Origin: Psychrobacter urativorans | Lineage (GTDB): Bacteria > Pseudomonadota > Gammaproteobacteria > Pseudomonadales > Moraxellaceae | Direction of reading: 5' to 3' | Length of the DNA: 64,000 nucleotides | Assembly: GCF_904846675.1 (NCBI RefSeq) | Contig: NZ_CAJHBT010000001.1 | Location: 1 to 64,000 of the forward strand | Part shown: in pieces, positions 40,281 through 50,000 of the stretch | Numbering within the stretch: the stretch's first letter is position 1 | Layout of the letters: every line of letters starts with the position of its first letter | Program-made: the position numbers and the translations under genes | Notes under the pieces: model-generated | What the model saw: only the letters and a program-made list of their open reading frames with translations | What the model was told of the DNA's origin: nothing | Databases searched by the model: none

Positions 40281-40312
40281 AAAAGGCCGGATTAAATATC
40301 TGGCTTTTTTTA
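40281..40312 (+). terminator. rsfS terminator
   Basis: AAAAGGCCGGAT / ATCTGGCTTTTTTT, slightly imperfect stem with a long T-run. Confidence 0.8.
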
Positions 40313-40447
40313 TTTTTGCATTTCAAAAGATAGGTTGGATAATTTTAATGGGGCAAATAAGCTGAAAGTCGCTAATGATTGCGCTAAGATAATGCTACTA
40401 TTTGAACACTATTTATTCATTAAAATAACTACCGACTAGGATGTCTA

Positions 40448-41218
40448 ATGAGTTCAGGATTAAATAAGCCGTCAGAGCAAAAGCTCAAAACCGACACTAC
40501 TGACTTTAATAAAGCCCTACCCTTGCATATCGCTACCTTAATCGATGTCCGTGCAGGTAAGGCGATGCCATTCGCCCGTGAGCAAATGAGTGCCATTGAT
40601 AAAGCACCAATTAAAGCACCGGTTACCGTTAACTTTATGGGACTGACTACTGATGAGCAAGCTGACCGTAGACATCATGGTGGCCCCCTCAAAGCGGTGC
40701 ATCAAATGCCTACCGCTACTTATGGGAAGGTTAACGCAGAGTTTAATCTCAATGTTCGTATCGGTACCTTGGGAGAAAACCTTATCTCTGAAGCCGTCGA
40801 CGGTCTACCAGAAATGGACGAAACCACCGTCTGTATTGGTGACGTTTTTCAATACGGTAATGAAAAAGTAGATGGTAGCGCTAGTGTGCAGTTACGACTC
40901 GTCCAACCGCGTCGACCTTGCTATAAAATTAATGACCAAATCGGGCAATTTACTAAAGTGCCCAACATAGCCTCGTGGATTACTAAACAAGGCATCGCAG
41001 GCTGGTATTTTGAAGTGGTGCGGGATGGGATAATTAGTGCTGATTTGCCTGTGTATTTGATCGAACGCCCCTATCCATTTGCCACTCTTGATGTGCTTTG
41101 GCAGCTGTCTAATTCAAAAGACAAATTTGATGCTGAAATTATCGAGCCATGGCTGACGATTGAGTGCTTAGAGGACAGTTGGAAGAAGGTATTGGCGAAG
41201 AAGGTTAAGCAGGTTTGA
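40448..41218 (+). CDS. MOSC-domain protein (YiiM-like)
   Basis: 256-aa cytoplasmic protein of the MOSC superfamily, predicted molybdenum-cofactor-associated sulfur-carrier or reductase components. Typical YiiM segments are LTTDEQADRRHHGGPLKAVHQ, then RIGTLGENL and VQPRRPCYKIN, whose Cys is the likely molybdenum or sulfur ligand. YiiM of E. coli detoxifies N-hydroxylated compounds; whether this one does is inference. TAGGAT precedes the ATG. Confidence 0.85.
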   Translation: MSSGLNKPSEQKLKTDTTDFNKALPLHIATLIDVRAGKAMPFAREQMSAIDKAPIKAPVTVNFMGLTTDEQADRRHHGGPLKAVHQMPTATYGKVNAEFNLNVRIGTLGENLISEAVDGLPEMDETTVCIGDVFQYGNEKVDGSASVQLRLVQPRRPCYKINDQIGQFTKVPNIASWITKQGIAGWYFEVVRDGIISADLPVYLIERPYPFATLDVLWQLSNSKDKFDAEIIEPWLTIECLEDSWKKVLAKKVKQV

Positions 41219-41277
41219 GTCTATAACCCTAAAACTTATCGCATATTTTGTATTATTTATTTTACATTGAGCATTTC

Positions 41278-42147
41278 ATGGCAAAAAATACCACCTCTTT
41301 AGCGCTAGCATTATGCTTAACCATGCCTCTAATCGGCTGCGTAGCAACCATAGAACCACGTTATGTTATCGACAGCGAAACCTATCAAGCGACTGGCAAA
41401 AGTGAGCGGATTAAGTTTATCATCTTGCACTATACTGTCAGCGATAATGAACGCTCAATCAAACTGCTGACTACTGGTAACGTGAGCGCTCATTATCTTA
41501 TTTTATCTGACGACGATGATAAAATTTATAGCTTAGTACCTGAAAGTGAACGCGCTTGGCATGCCGGTAATGGCGAATTTGCTGGGAGAACCATCTTAAA
41601 CGACACTTCTATTGGCATAGAGATCGTCAATGATGGTATTAAACCAGAGTATAGAAAGGCGCTTAAACAAGGCGTCCAAGACTACCATCCTTACGGGCAC
41701 TATGTAGAATTTGATGAGTTACAGATTAAAAAAGTTGCCCAGCTAGTACAAGATCTAGCATTGAAATATAAGATTTCACCAAAGGATATTATTGGGCATT
41801 CTGATATGGCGCCCTCGCGCAAAACCGACCCAGGTGCAAAGTTTCCTTGGCAACGCCTGTATGAGCAATATGGTATTGGCGCTTGGTATGACGAGCAAGA
41901 TAAGCAGTTTTTTATGAATCAGGATGAGTTTGACGCAGCAACGATACCGGAAATAAAGCAAGAATTTAGAGACTACGGATATCGAATCAATGATACCAAC
42001 ACGTGGGACAAGAAAAGCCATGATGTCATTTATGCGTTTCAGCTACATTTCAGTCCACAGCATTTGACCGCGACCATGGATTTGGAAACCTATGCTATTT
42101 TAAAGGCATTGAATAAGAAGTATGCTGGTACAGATAATTTTTATTGA
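41278..42147 (+). CDS. AmiD-like N-acetylmuramoyl-L-alanine amidase lipoprotein
   Basis: 289-aa zinc amidase cleaving peptidoglycan or anhydro-muropeptides. The signal peptide ends MPLIGCVA, a lipobox, so it is probably outer-membrane anchored like AmiD. The amidase_2 domain shows FIILHYTVSD (zinc His), NVSAHYLI, ERAWHAGNG, IGIEIVNDG and GHSDMAPSRKTDPGAKFPW. A C-terminal peptidoglycan-binding-type helical region (about 215-285) follows. ATG 41278 is used; the longer ORF from 41248 lacks a ribosome site. Confidence 0.9.
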   Translation: MAKNTTSLALALCLTMPLIGCVATIEPRYVIDSETYQATGKSERIKFIILHYTVSDNERSIKLLTTGNVSAHYLILSDDDDKIYSLVPESERAWHAGNGEFAGRTILNDTSIGIEIVNDGIKPEYRKALKQGVQDYHPYGHYVEFDELQIKKVAQLVQDLALKYKISPKDIIGHSDMAPSRKTDPGAKFPWQRLYEQYGIGAWYDEQDKQFFMNQDEFDAATIPEIKQEFRDYGYRINDTNTWDKKSHDVIYAFQLHFSPQHLTATMDLETYAILKALNKKYAGTDNFY

Positions 42148-42156
42148 GTGGCGTAA

Positions 42157-42199
42157 GGTGTGTTAGTTTTGCCAAATTCTAGTAGAGAATGCAGACAAG
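42157..42199. repeat. Diverged copy of the 43.34-kb palindromic element
   Basis: Begins GGTGTGTTAGTTTTGCCAAA and continues through ATTCTAGTAGAGAATG. It aligns base for base with 43341-43386 at roughly 80 percent by eye, but the distal terminal repeat is lost. Confidence 0.6.
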
Positions 42200-42276
42200 A
42201 CCTAAACTACTCTACGCTATTAATAAGCGACTTCTAATCCTAAGCTATTTCTAAGCAAAGGTAACACAGGTATCCC

Positions 42277-43023
42277 ATGACTCTACGCATCCACGCCCTA
42301 TTCCATACGGATTATGAAGACCTTAGTTTCATCAAACAGTGGGCAAATAGCCACCATCATCAGATTAGTTATACTCGGTCTTATAATAATGATTTATTGC
42401 CAGAGCCCGACAGTTTTGATTGGCTAATAGTGATGGGTGGGCCAATGAGTGTCCATGATGATGAAAAATATCCTTGGTTAGTAGATGAAAAACGTTTGAT
42501 TAAACAAAGTCTTGATAATGGAAAAACGGTTATCGGAATTTGTTTGGGTGCGCAACTTATCGCGCATTGTTTGGGTGCTACTGTCCAGCCGTCTAGCGTA
42601 AAAGAGATTGGTTGGTTGCCCATTCGGTTGACGGAAGAAGGTCAGTCACATCCTTTATTACAAGATTTGCCAAAGCAAGCTTTTACCGTATTTCATTGGC
42701 ACGGTGATGGTTTTGACTGTCCACAAGGCGCAACCGCTATTGCCACTTCGGAGGCATGGGTCAATCAAGGATTTATTTATCAAACACCGCTACATAAAGA
42801 GCTTGGCACTTGGATTATGTGCTGGCAGTGTCACTTTGAAGTAACTAAAGAAAGTCTCGTCAAGATGGTAGCGAATGGACATGATGCTATACAGAGTGGC
42901 CTTATCGACTATCCCAAAACCGTACAATCAGCTGATGAGATAATAAAGGGTGGTAATAAGTATATTAAAGACAGTAACGCAAGGTTAGCAACCATGCTAA
43001 ATCGCATAGCAAAAGATAGCTGA
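42277..43023 (+). CDS. Class I glutamine amidotransferase-like protein
   Basis: 248-aa stand-alone GATase1-fold protein resembling the GuaA glutaminase domain. The nucleophile is C89 in GICLGAQLIAHCLGA, the oxyanion-strand motif is VMGGPMSVHD (about 52-61), and the His/Glu pair is in CHFEVTKES (near residue 188). Relatives hydrolyse gamma-glutamyl substrates or serve as amidotransferase subunits; the substrate here is unknown. A small charged gene follows after 25 bases. Confidence 0.85.
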   Translation: MTLRIHALFHTDYEDLSFIKQWANSHHHQISYTRSYNNDLLPEPDSFDWLIVMGGPMSVHDDEKYPWLVDEKRLIKQSLDNGKTVIGICLGAQLIAHCLGATVQPSSVKEIGWLPIRLTEEGQSHPLLQDLPKQAFTVFHWHGDGFDCPQGATAIATSEAWVNQGFIYQTPLHKELGTWIMCWQCHFEVTKESLVKMVANGHDAIQSGLIDYPKTVQSADEIIKGGNKYIKDSNARLATMLNRIAKDS

Positions 43024-43048
43024 AACTAAATAATAAGAGGAATCAACT

Positions 43049-43240
43049 ATGAGTAACTCTCAAAAAGAAAACCTTGAAAACTATTTGAGCGAAAAGGCCA
43101 AACAAGATCAAGAGAGCGAGCAGCAACCTAAGCCAAAATCTGCGTATGAAACATGTGTTTTAGCTGAAAGTGCTAAGATACATGAGTTAATAGCTGAATC
43201 GCAAAGAGAGGCTAAAGAACGTTCGTTAGAAGATGAGTAA
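43049..43240 (+). CDS. Small charged protein of unknown function
   Basis: 63 aa, rich in Glu, Lys, Gln and Ser with no hydrophobic core, probably helical or disordered. Support for being real: AAGAGGA at ideal spacing, tight 25-base linkage to the upstream amidotransferase gene, and coding-like composition. No family recognised. Confidence 0.6.
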   Translation: MSNSQKENLENYLSEKAKQDQESEQQPKPKSAYETCVLAESAKIHELIAESQREAKERSLEDE

Positions 43241-43340
43241 CTATATAAAAATATATTTTAAACGAGGGTTCCGCATCAACTTGCTTTAAGTTGAGCAACT
43301 GCCACATTGCTTTTTCATAAAAATAAATTGAGTTGTATAG

Positions 43341-43395
43341 GGTGGGTTAGTTTTGTCAAATTCTCATAGAGAATGAAGGCAAAGTATAACCCACC
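43341..43395. mobile_element. Short palindromic element with perfect terminal repeats (REP/MITE-like)
   Basis: 55 bp bounded by GGTGGGTTA and TAACCCACC, with an inner hairpin ATTCTC/GAGAAT. A partial copy lies at 42157, and TAGGGTAGGTTACGC follows at 43421. It sits 81 bp from the 3' end of the ABC-3C operon. No coding capacity. Confidence 0.65.
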
Positions 43396-43475
43396 GTTCG
43401 TATTGTTATTTTTATACATTTAGGGTAGGTTACGCTATTACTAAAATATTTTGTACATAAAAAATATAGCAATAA

Positions 43476-45266
43476 TTACCAAGCAGGCATTTTGAATAAT
43501 CTACCATTTTTTCCATCATCATGAAATGTTAAAACAATCTCTTTATCATTGAATGGATTTTGAGGAAAACCTGAAGTTTCAGAGCTAATTGTAGTAATAA
43601 TAATTTGGATTCCTAAACTGCTATACTCACGAAGAACTTCTAGCAAAAGCTTCCTTTTCCTATCATCAAGCACTTCAAGCGCTCCATCAATATAGAGGAA
43701 TTTAGGATAATTTTTATCAAGGTATGCACGGGCAACAGCTAAGTCAAAGGCAATACATAAAAACTTCCCATAAGTATTCCCATCACCTTCACTAGTATTA
43801 TTACCTTGGAAATCTTGATAAGTAGCATCAAATTCAAAATTACCGTTTTTATTTAGATAAACAGTAATTGAACCCTCTTTATTAAAGACTTTGGATATGA
43901 TTTCGTTAAAATAAATACGTACGTTTGAAAACACACTGTCTGTAACTTCATTAACTTCCGTTAAATTAACCTGCATATCATCTTGAATGCTATCGAGTTC
44001 AGTTTCTAAAGCTCTTTTACCTTTAGTAAGAGATTGAATTTCATCTATATTTTCTTTCTGTTTATCTAAAAATGCAATTTCTGCTTGAACTCTTGCTATC
44101 TCTTTATTGGATTCTCTAAATTTGGTAACCAATTTTGTTTCAGATAAGAAACTCAAATGGTTAGCTCGTTCAAGATTAAGTGACTCTAACTGATCTTCAA
44201 TGAATACTAACTCTGATTGTAGCTCTGATAATTCTTCTTTTAGAAATTTTTTTCTTTCTTTAGTAATCGCCTTATTAAAATCAATTAATTGGTTAAAATC
44301 TTTACTGACTTCTTCAGGGAATAATATATTGGCTTCTTTAAAAAGATTTTCTATTTCACTAGTATTAAATTTTATACTAACAGTATTCAGAGATTCATTT
44401 ATACGGTGAATGTTATTTTTGATACTATATTCCCGCATGTTCAGGTTAGCAATCTCATTATCAATACTATTAACTAATTGCTCAATTTTTTCTTGGTCAA
44501 TTTCGTCAAAGTTGAAGTTATCAATGAATTCTTGCAATTTCGTCAATTCTTTTTGACGCAATAAAAGCTTGTTATCAATTTTACTAAGCTCTTTGGTCAC
44601 ATTGTCCATATCAGATAACGAAATTGCTGAAATCTTATCTTTCAGCTTATTAACTTCAGCTAGCTTCTCGTAATGTTGCTTTGCTAAATCTCCATCGAAG
44701 CCTAGTAGGTCTGCCATATAAGGCTTCCAATATAAGTCTTTACCAGCCTCTTTGTTTAATTTGAATACATTCCTAAAGTCTTCTTGAGTTCTAACTAAGT
44801 AACCAATGATCTTTCGATAAGGATACTGGCTTAATATATCGAAATGCAACCAACCCTCAAGTAAAACTTTCGCATTATCTATAGCCACATCTCCATGGCT
44901 CCATAAGTTATCAGTCAATGAAGAAAAGTCTTGCTGTTTTTCGTTATGTTTTTTGAAAAATATTCTTGTATTTTCTTTTATACTTCGCCTTATAGTGAGA
45001 TAAGAACCATCGGCAAGTTCAAGCTCTAAGAAAAAAATAAACTCTGCGAATCGTTCTTCATGCTTGAATAAGAATTGCTTAGGATGCCGCTTAGCTAAAA
45101 ACATGAAGTCTAATAATTTAGCTAAAGTGGTTTTACCAAGATTGTGTGTATCTAACTCATATCTTTCAGGGTGTCTAATATCACCATACACAACGTTAAA
45201 CCCATTGTTAAAAACGATAGGTTCAAAAATAGTATTTTGGTTGCTGTATAGTTTGGATAATTTCAT
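43476..45266 (-). CDS. ABC-3C system SMC-like ATPase (DUF2326 family)
   Basis: 596-aa ABC/SMC-type ATPase, third gene of a three-gene operon. The Walker A is the reduced form typical of this family, DTHNLGKTT (39-47), lacking the leading glycine of GxxGxGK. A long charged coiled-coil region spans about 190-450. The signature-like SEGDGNTYGK is at 492-501 and Walker B FLYID at 523-527 is followed by Gly rather than Glu. In ABC-3C systems this protein is thought to sense or hold DNA and gate the effector. Its start overlaps the stop of the 79-aa gene by one base (TAATG). Base composition is clearly more AT-rich than neighbouring housekeeping genes, suggesting acquisition. Confidence 0.82.
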   Translation of the reverse strand: MKLSKLYSNQNTIFEPIVFNNGFNVVYGDIRHPERYELDTHNLGKTTLAKLLDFMFLAKRHPKQFLFKHEERFAEFIFFLELELADGSYLTIRRSIKENTRIFFKKHNEKQQDFSSLTDNLWSHGDVAIDNAKVLLEGWLHFDILSQYPYRKIIGYLVRTQEDFRNVFKLNKEAGKDLYWKPYMADLLGFDGDLAKQHYEKLAEVNKLKDKISAISLSDMDNVTKELSKIDNKLLLRQKELTKLQEFIDNFNFDEIDQEKIEQLVNSIDNEIANLNMREYSIKNNIHRINESLNTVSIKFNTSEIENLFKEANILFPEEVSKDFNQLIDFNKAITKERKKFLKEELSELQSELVFIEDQLESLNLERANHLSFLSETKLVTKFRESNKEIARVQAEIAFLDKQKENIDEIQSLTKGKRALETELDSIQDDMQVNLTEVNEVTDSVFSNVRIYFNEIISKVFNKEGSITVYLNKNGNFEFDATYQDFQGNNTSEGDGNTYGKFLCIAFDLAVARAYLDKNYPKFLYIDGALEVLDDRKRKLLLEVLREYSSLGIQIIITTISSETSGFPQNPFNDKEIVLTFHDDGKNGRLFKMPAW

Positions 45267-45505
45267 TATTTTTTCTCAATATACTCAATTGAGTCAGTTT
45301 TTGCCTTATACTCAATCAAGCCAAGCAAAAACAAAAGATTTAGTGTGGGCATAAAAAGAAACTCACCACTAGTAACTTTGTCTTTTATAAGCTGAAACAA
45401 ATCAGAATAACCAATTACTCGCTTCTTACGTAGTTCTTTCAACATAATAAAACTAACATAAATTACAGTTTTGTCAGGGTGGCTATGTTTTGTAGGTTTA
45501 ATCAT
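45266..45505 (-). CDS. ABC-3C system middle component (MC6-like)
   Basis: 79-aa protein beginning MIKPTKHSHPDKTVIYVS and containing LFLLGLIEYKAKTDSIEYI near the end. The pattern fits the ABC-3C middle component 6, a small winged-helix-like adaptor linking effector and ATPase. It overlaps the upstream effector gene by 8 bases and the downstream ATPase by 1 base, so all three are translationally coupled. Identification is by motif memory and context; biochemical function is not established. Confidence 0.78.
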   Translation of the reverse strand: MIKPTKHSHPDKTVIYVSFIMLKELRKKRVIGYSDLFQLIKDKVTSGEFLFMPTLNLLFLLGLIEYKAKTDSIEYIEKK

Positions 45506-46448
45506 CGTTTGACTTCCCTATGTCGCAATTGAAATACATATAGAAAACTAGTATCCGAGTTAGTCTTTTATTTACTTTCAAAATATAGTCTCTGTCAATT
45601 AGCAAAGCTACTAATTCATTAAAGACTTCATCAAAATACTTCAATTCTCTTTGGCGAGGAATAATAAATGTCTGCTGAAACTCTTCTATAGCATTTTGAT
45701 ATAAGTTTTGTAAATTTGTATTTTGAGGGTCATTCAGGAACTCTTGAACCTGAAAAGCATAACTCATATAACTTTTGCGTAATGACTTAGCAAACTCATC
45801 ACTCATATTATTTATTTGATTTTTTTCTTCATAACTCGTTCTATTGACGGGTCTAAAATCTTTATGTTTAACACTGATATCGAAAACATTAGCAAAGTGT
45901 GGGATGATTTCGGCTAAATCGTCAGGGCGTATTATAGGAGACATTGTCAATGGTGATAATTTCACCATCTCGACTATATATCTGTATCGACTCAACCAAC
46001 TGTTCAGGTCATCAATACCAAAAACGCCAATATTGCCGATATCTAATCCTGTATTTTCAGATATATATTTTTTTATTTGTGGTTCAGCACCCCCTGTTAG
46101 CTTCCTATTTGCAAACAGCATATAGTTATCAAGCTCATTTTTATCTATAAGCTTCTTTATTTTAACCACCTCTTCGCTAAGAGTAGCACCTTTAGAGCCT
46201 TCACTAAAAAAACTTGAGTCAAGAAAATGTTGGTTTATACCAGAAGTATGTTTAGCTTGAATAATTGTTATACCTGTCCAAGGCTTACTTCTACTGGGAT
46301 ATTCATTTGCTGTGCCTACAAATTTTCCATCACGCCCACCGTCAGGACCGGGAGCAAAACCTTGAGTTGCTTCTCCTAATGTTTCTTTACAAATTTGAAC
46401 CGCAAGAACTTCAAAGTCCAGTTCATTCATGTCTTGATATTGGTACAT
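45498..46448 (-). CDS. ABC-3C effector with restriction-endonuclease-like N-terminus
   Basis: 316-aa first gene of the operon. Residues 1-70 look like a PD-(D/E)xK nuclease core: Glu13 in the first helix, Asp40 in GPDGGRDGKF (34-43), and the Q64-x-K66 element of TIIQAKH, as in Mrr-type nucleases. The remainder (about 170-316), with the mid-region LDIGNIGVFGIDDLNSWL, resembles the common C-terminal domain of ABC-3C effectors. I infer DNA cleavage triggered through the middle component and ATPase. The ribosome site (AAGAGCG) is moderate; a TATAAT lies at 46479-46484 on the minus strand without a good -35. Confidence 0.8.
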   Translation of the reverse strand: MYQYQDMNELDFEVLAVQICKETLGEATQGFAPGPDGGRDGKFVGTANEYPSRSKPWTGITIIQAKHTSGINQHFLDSSFFSEGSKGATLSEEVVKIKKLIDKNELDNYMLFANRKLTGGAEPQIKKYISENTGLDIGNIGVFGIDDLNSWLSRYRYIVEMVKLSPLTMSPIIRPDDLAEIIPHFANVFDISVKHKDFRPVNRTSYEEKNQINNMSDEFAKSLRKSYMSYAFQVQEFLNDPQNTNLQNLYQNAIEEFQQTFIIPRQRELKYFDEVFNELVALLIDRDYILKVNKRLTRILVFYMYFNCDIGKSNDD

Positions 46449-46518
46449 AATCGCTCTTACTTTGATACTTATTTGTTTATTATAGTCTAATAATACTTGT
46501 TTTTCTCTAGCAACTTTC

Positions 46519-46632
46519 TTACAGGGTTAAGTGGCTTTTAATGTAAACGTAGCTCTCCAATTTTGACTCTGCTCCTGCCCTTCGACGAGGGACGGACATA
46601 GCCATTAAAGAGCGATTAGCTTTGCCCCGCAT
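46519..46632 (-). CDS. Possible 37-aa ORF or 5' remnant of a lost gene
   Basis: Starts ATG at 46632, only about 6 bases after AGAAGGAGA, an excellent ribosome site, and encodes a basic peptide (MRGKANRSLMAMSVPRRR...) ending in TAA. No family recognised. The strong translation start with a very short product suggests either a small regulatory peptide or the truncated beginning of a gene. It lies just upstream of the ABC-3C operon on the same strand. Confidence 0.3.
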   Translation of the reverse strand: MRGKANRSLMAMSVPRRRAGAESKLESYVYIKSHLTL

Positions 46633-46951
46633 ATTTGTCTCCTTCTAAAGAACTCCAATATTCAGGCTCATCTTTTAGTATTTAATCTTTTTTGGTAAAA
46701 GTTATATATATATTCAAATAAACTAGTGTAGCACCTAGCCCTGAGAGTTTCTGAATCTAAACTTAATAAGATTATCACAGATTTAATCTGGCTCAATGTA
46801 CGTGTTACTAGAAACTTACTATATCACTCATCAGGTGTGCACGTGGAGCAAGCGACGATCCAAACAGTAGCCAGCGCCTCGCCCAGACTGGCAGATACAA
46901 GCGGAAGGCGGGAATCAGCTCCCCTACCTTAAAAACCCAAAATTCAAACCC

Positions 46952-46982
46952 AAAAAAGGTGAGCCAAGCCCACCTTTTTTTT
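46952..46982 (-). terminator. purL terminator
   Basis: AAAAAAGGTG / CACCTTTTTT perfect arms, 9-base loop; suits both strands. Confidence 0.85.
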
Positions 46983-47000
46983 ATCTAAAACAATTACTTT

Positions 47001-50000
47001 TTAACGAACCCAAGCCCGCGCATTACGGAACATCCGCATCCACGCGCCGTCTTCGTCCCAGACCGCCGGTTTCCAGCTGTGATTGTACGCACGTAATGTA
47101 CGCTCAGGATGCGGCATCATAATCGTGACGCGACCATCAGTGCTACATAAACCAGTGACACCGCCGACCGAACCGTTTGGATTGAGCGGATACGTCTCAG
47201 TTGGCTGACCTTGACTGTCTACGTAACGCATGGCGAGTTGACCATGTTTTGCCATGCCATCGATTTCTGTAGCATTAAGTGTGGCAAAGCCTTCACCGTG
47301 GGCAACAGCGATCGGTAAGATACTGTCTTGCATGCCTTTAAATAATATCGATTTAGTGCGCTCAACTTTTACGTTGACCGTACGCGCTTCAAAGCGAGCC
47401 GATTTATTCGCGATAAAGCGTGGGAAGTTCTCCGCACCAGGGATTAAGTCTTTGAGCTGTGCCATCATTTGACAGCCGTTACAGACGCCAAGGGTAAAGG
47501 TTTCTGGACGCGAGAAGAAGCGTACAAACTGCATGCGCAAATCGTCATGGAACAGGATAGAGTTCGCCCAGCCCGAGCCTGCGCCCAATACATCACCGTA
47601 GCTAAAGCCGCCACAGGTCACCAACCCTTCGAAGTCGCGTAGATTAATACGGCCTTTTAGCAAGTCGCTCATATGGACGTCTACTGCTTCAAAGCCTGCT
47701 TGGGTAAAGCCTGCTGCCATTTCTAACTGACCATTAACACCTTGCTCACGCAAGATAGCGACTTTTGGTTTATTGGCACGGCTATTTAGATAAGGCGCTT
47801 CAATCGCTTGGCTCAAATCAAAGTTTGGCGTGGCAATCAGACCTTGATAGCTGCTATCAGTAATCAAGTCATATTCTTGTTGTACGCACGCAGGATTGTC
47901 ACGGCGACGGGCGATTTGATAGCTGACCTGACTCCACTCTTGCTGTAATTTGCCACGGCTAAAGCTTAGGGTTTTATCACCCATTAACGTTGGGGTTTGG
48001 ATAAGTAAACTTTCTTCTTCAGAGCTCTGACCGACTAGGCTCAGCATATCGCTAACATTAAACTCTTCTGCCAATTGCATCAATGCTGGCACGTCTTCTG
48101 GCATAACTTGAATAACCGCGCCTAACTCTTCACTGAACAGTTGACCTAATAAGTTGTCATCGGTTAATGACAGCTTGATACCTTGACGACTGGTGAATTG
48201 CATCTCAGCGATAGTGGCAAGCAAGCCGCCATCACCGATATCATGATAGGCACTGATAACATCTTGTGCGTTACCGGCTTGGATAAAGTTAAAGAAATCA
48301 ACCAAGTCGCTCGGCTGCGTTAAATCTGGGCAGTCGTTACCTAATTGGCTAAGCGTTTGCGCAAGGATTGAACCGCCTAAACGCAATTTCCCTTTGGACA
48401 AATCAATTCGATAAAACGCGCTATCGCCATTGATTAGCTCAGGGGTTAGGGTTTGCGCGACATCAACTACTGGCGCAAAGGCGGTAATGACCAAGCTCAT
48501 TGGCGAGACAATTGATTTGTCTTGTGCGCCTGCTTCTGCACTATTATCCGTCCAATTGGCACGCATCGATAGCGAATCTTTACCCACTGGAATAGCAATA
48601 CCGAGTGCCGGACATAATTCTTCACCAATCGCATGTACCGCATCAAATAATGCGGCATCTTCTACATCATCACCGCAAGCCGCCATCCAGTTTGCTGACA
48701 TCGTAATGTCTGACAATTGCGCAATACACGCGCCAGCAATATTGGTAATGGCTTCACCAACCGCTAATCGTGCAGAAGCGGTTGGGCTAATCAAGGCGAC
48801 CGGCGTACGCTCACCGACACTCATGGCTTCACCGCTCATCGGTTGCCCATCAAGATTGAGCAAGCTAGATGCCGTTACCGCACAGTCAGCGACGGGTACT
48901 TGATAACGACCAACATATTGATCACGCACTACCATACCGGAGATAGAACGGTCACCAATGCTAATTAGGAACGACTTGCTAGCAACGGTAGGATGACGTA
49001 AGACGTCAGTAATAGATTCAGCTAGATTAACCTCACCAAGTTCCAACGCTGGCAAGGTTGACTCTTGACGGCTAAAGCTACGCTTCATTTGCGGCGTGCC
49101 ACCAAGCAATACTTGCATCGGCATATCGACTGGCTGTTCAGCTAGCAATTCATCATCGACGATTAGCTGACGCACATCAGTTGCGGTACCCAAGATGGCA
49201 TACGGGCAGCGCTCACGCGCACAAATAGCATCGAACTGCGCTTCGCTTTCAGGATGAATCGCTAGCACATAACGCTCTTGCGCTTCATTCGACCAAATTG
49301 CCATTGGCGACATGCCAGCCTCTAACGAAGGAATGCGACGTAGGTTTAGATGCGCGCCCATTTCATGGTCATTAACCAATTCTGGCATGGCATTTGATAA
49401 GCCGCCTGCGCCGACATCATGGAGCGAGACAATTGGGTTACCATCTTTACCAGCATTACTAACATCGACATCATTACCCGCTAGTGCCCAGCAGCGATCC
49501 ATCACTTCTTGACAGCGACGTTCCATCTCAGCATTATCACGCTGTACCGAGGCAAAGTCTAAGCCTTCATCTAATGAGCCACTATCGACTGAAGATGCGG
49601 CACCACCACCCAAACCAATTTGCATCGCTGGGCCACCAAGGACGATTAATAAATCACCTTGCTGAATACTGTTTTTTTCAATTAGGTTGCGTTTGATATT
49701 GCCATAACCACCCGCCAGCATAATTGGCTTATGATAACCACGCATTTGACTACCATCTTTTGCCGCTGAGGTATCAAGCTGGAAGCTACGGAAATAACCG
49801 CATAGACTCGCGCGACCAAACTCATTTGAGAAGTTGGCACTTCCTAAAGGCGCTTCCGTCATAATCTCAAGGCTGGTGGCCATACGCTCGGGCGTACCAT
49901 AATCTTTTGTGCTTACATTGCCTGACTGCTCCCACTTTTCTGCTAGCTCAGGAATATGGAGATGCGAGACATGGAAACCAGTTAAGCCTGCTTTAGGCTT

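Larger units (their letters stand above)
46449..47000. other. Boundary region between the ABC-3C operon and purL
   Basis: About 550 bases. Includes a 37-codon open frame (46519-46632), a patch of higher GC at 46840-46930 unlike the surrounding sequence, and the purL terminator. Looks like junction debris; no transposase recognised. Confidence 0.5.

Noticed and set aside
46840-46930. Structured RNA (4.5S or 6S-like) in the GC-rich patch
   Set aside because: Lacks the diagnostic loop sequences of 4.5S RNA and the long hairpin of 6S RNA.
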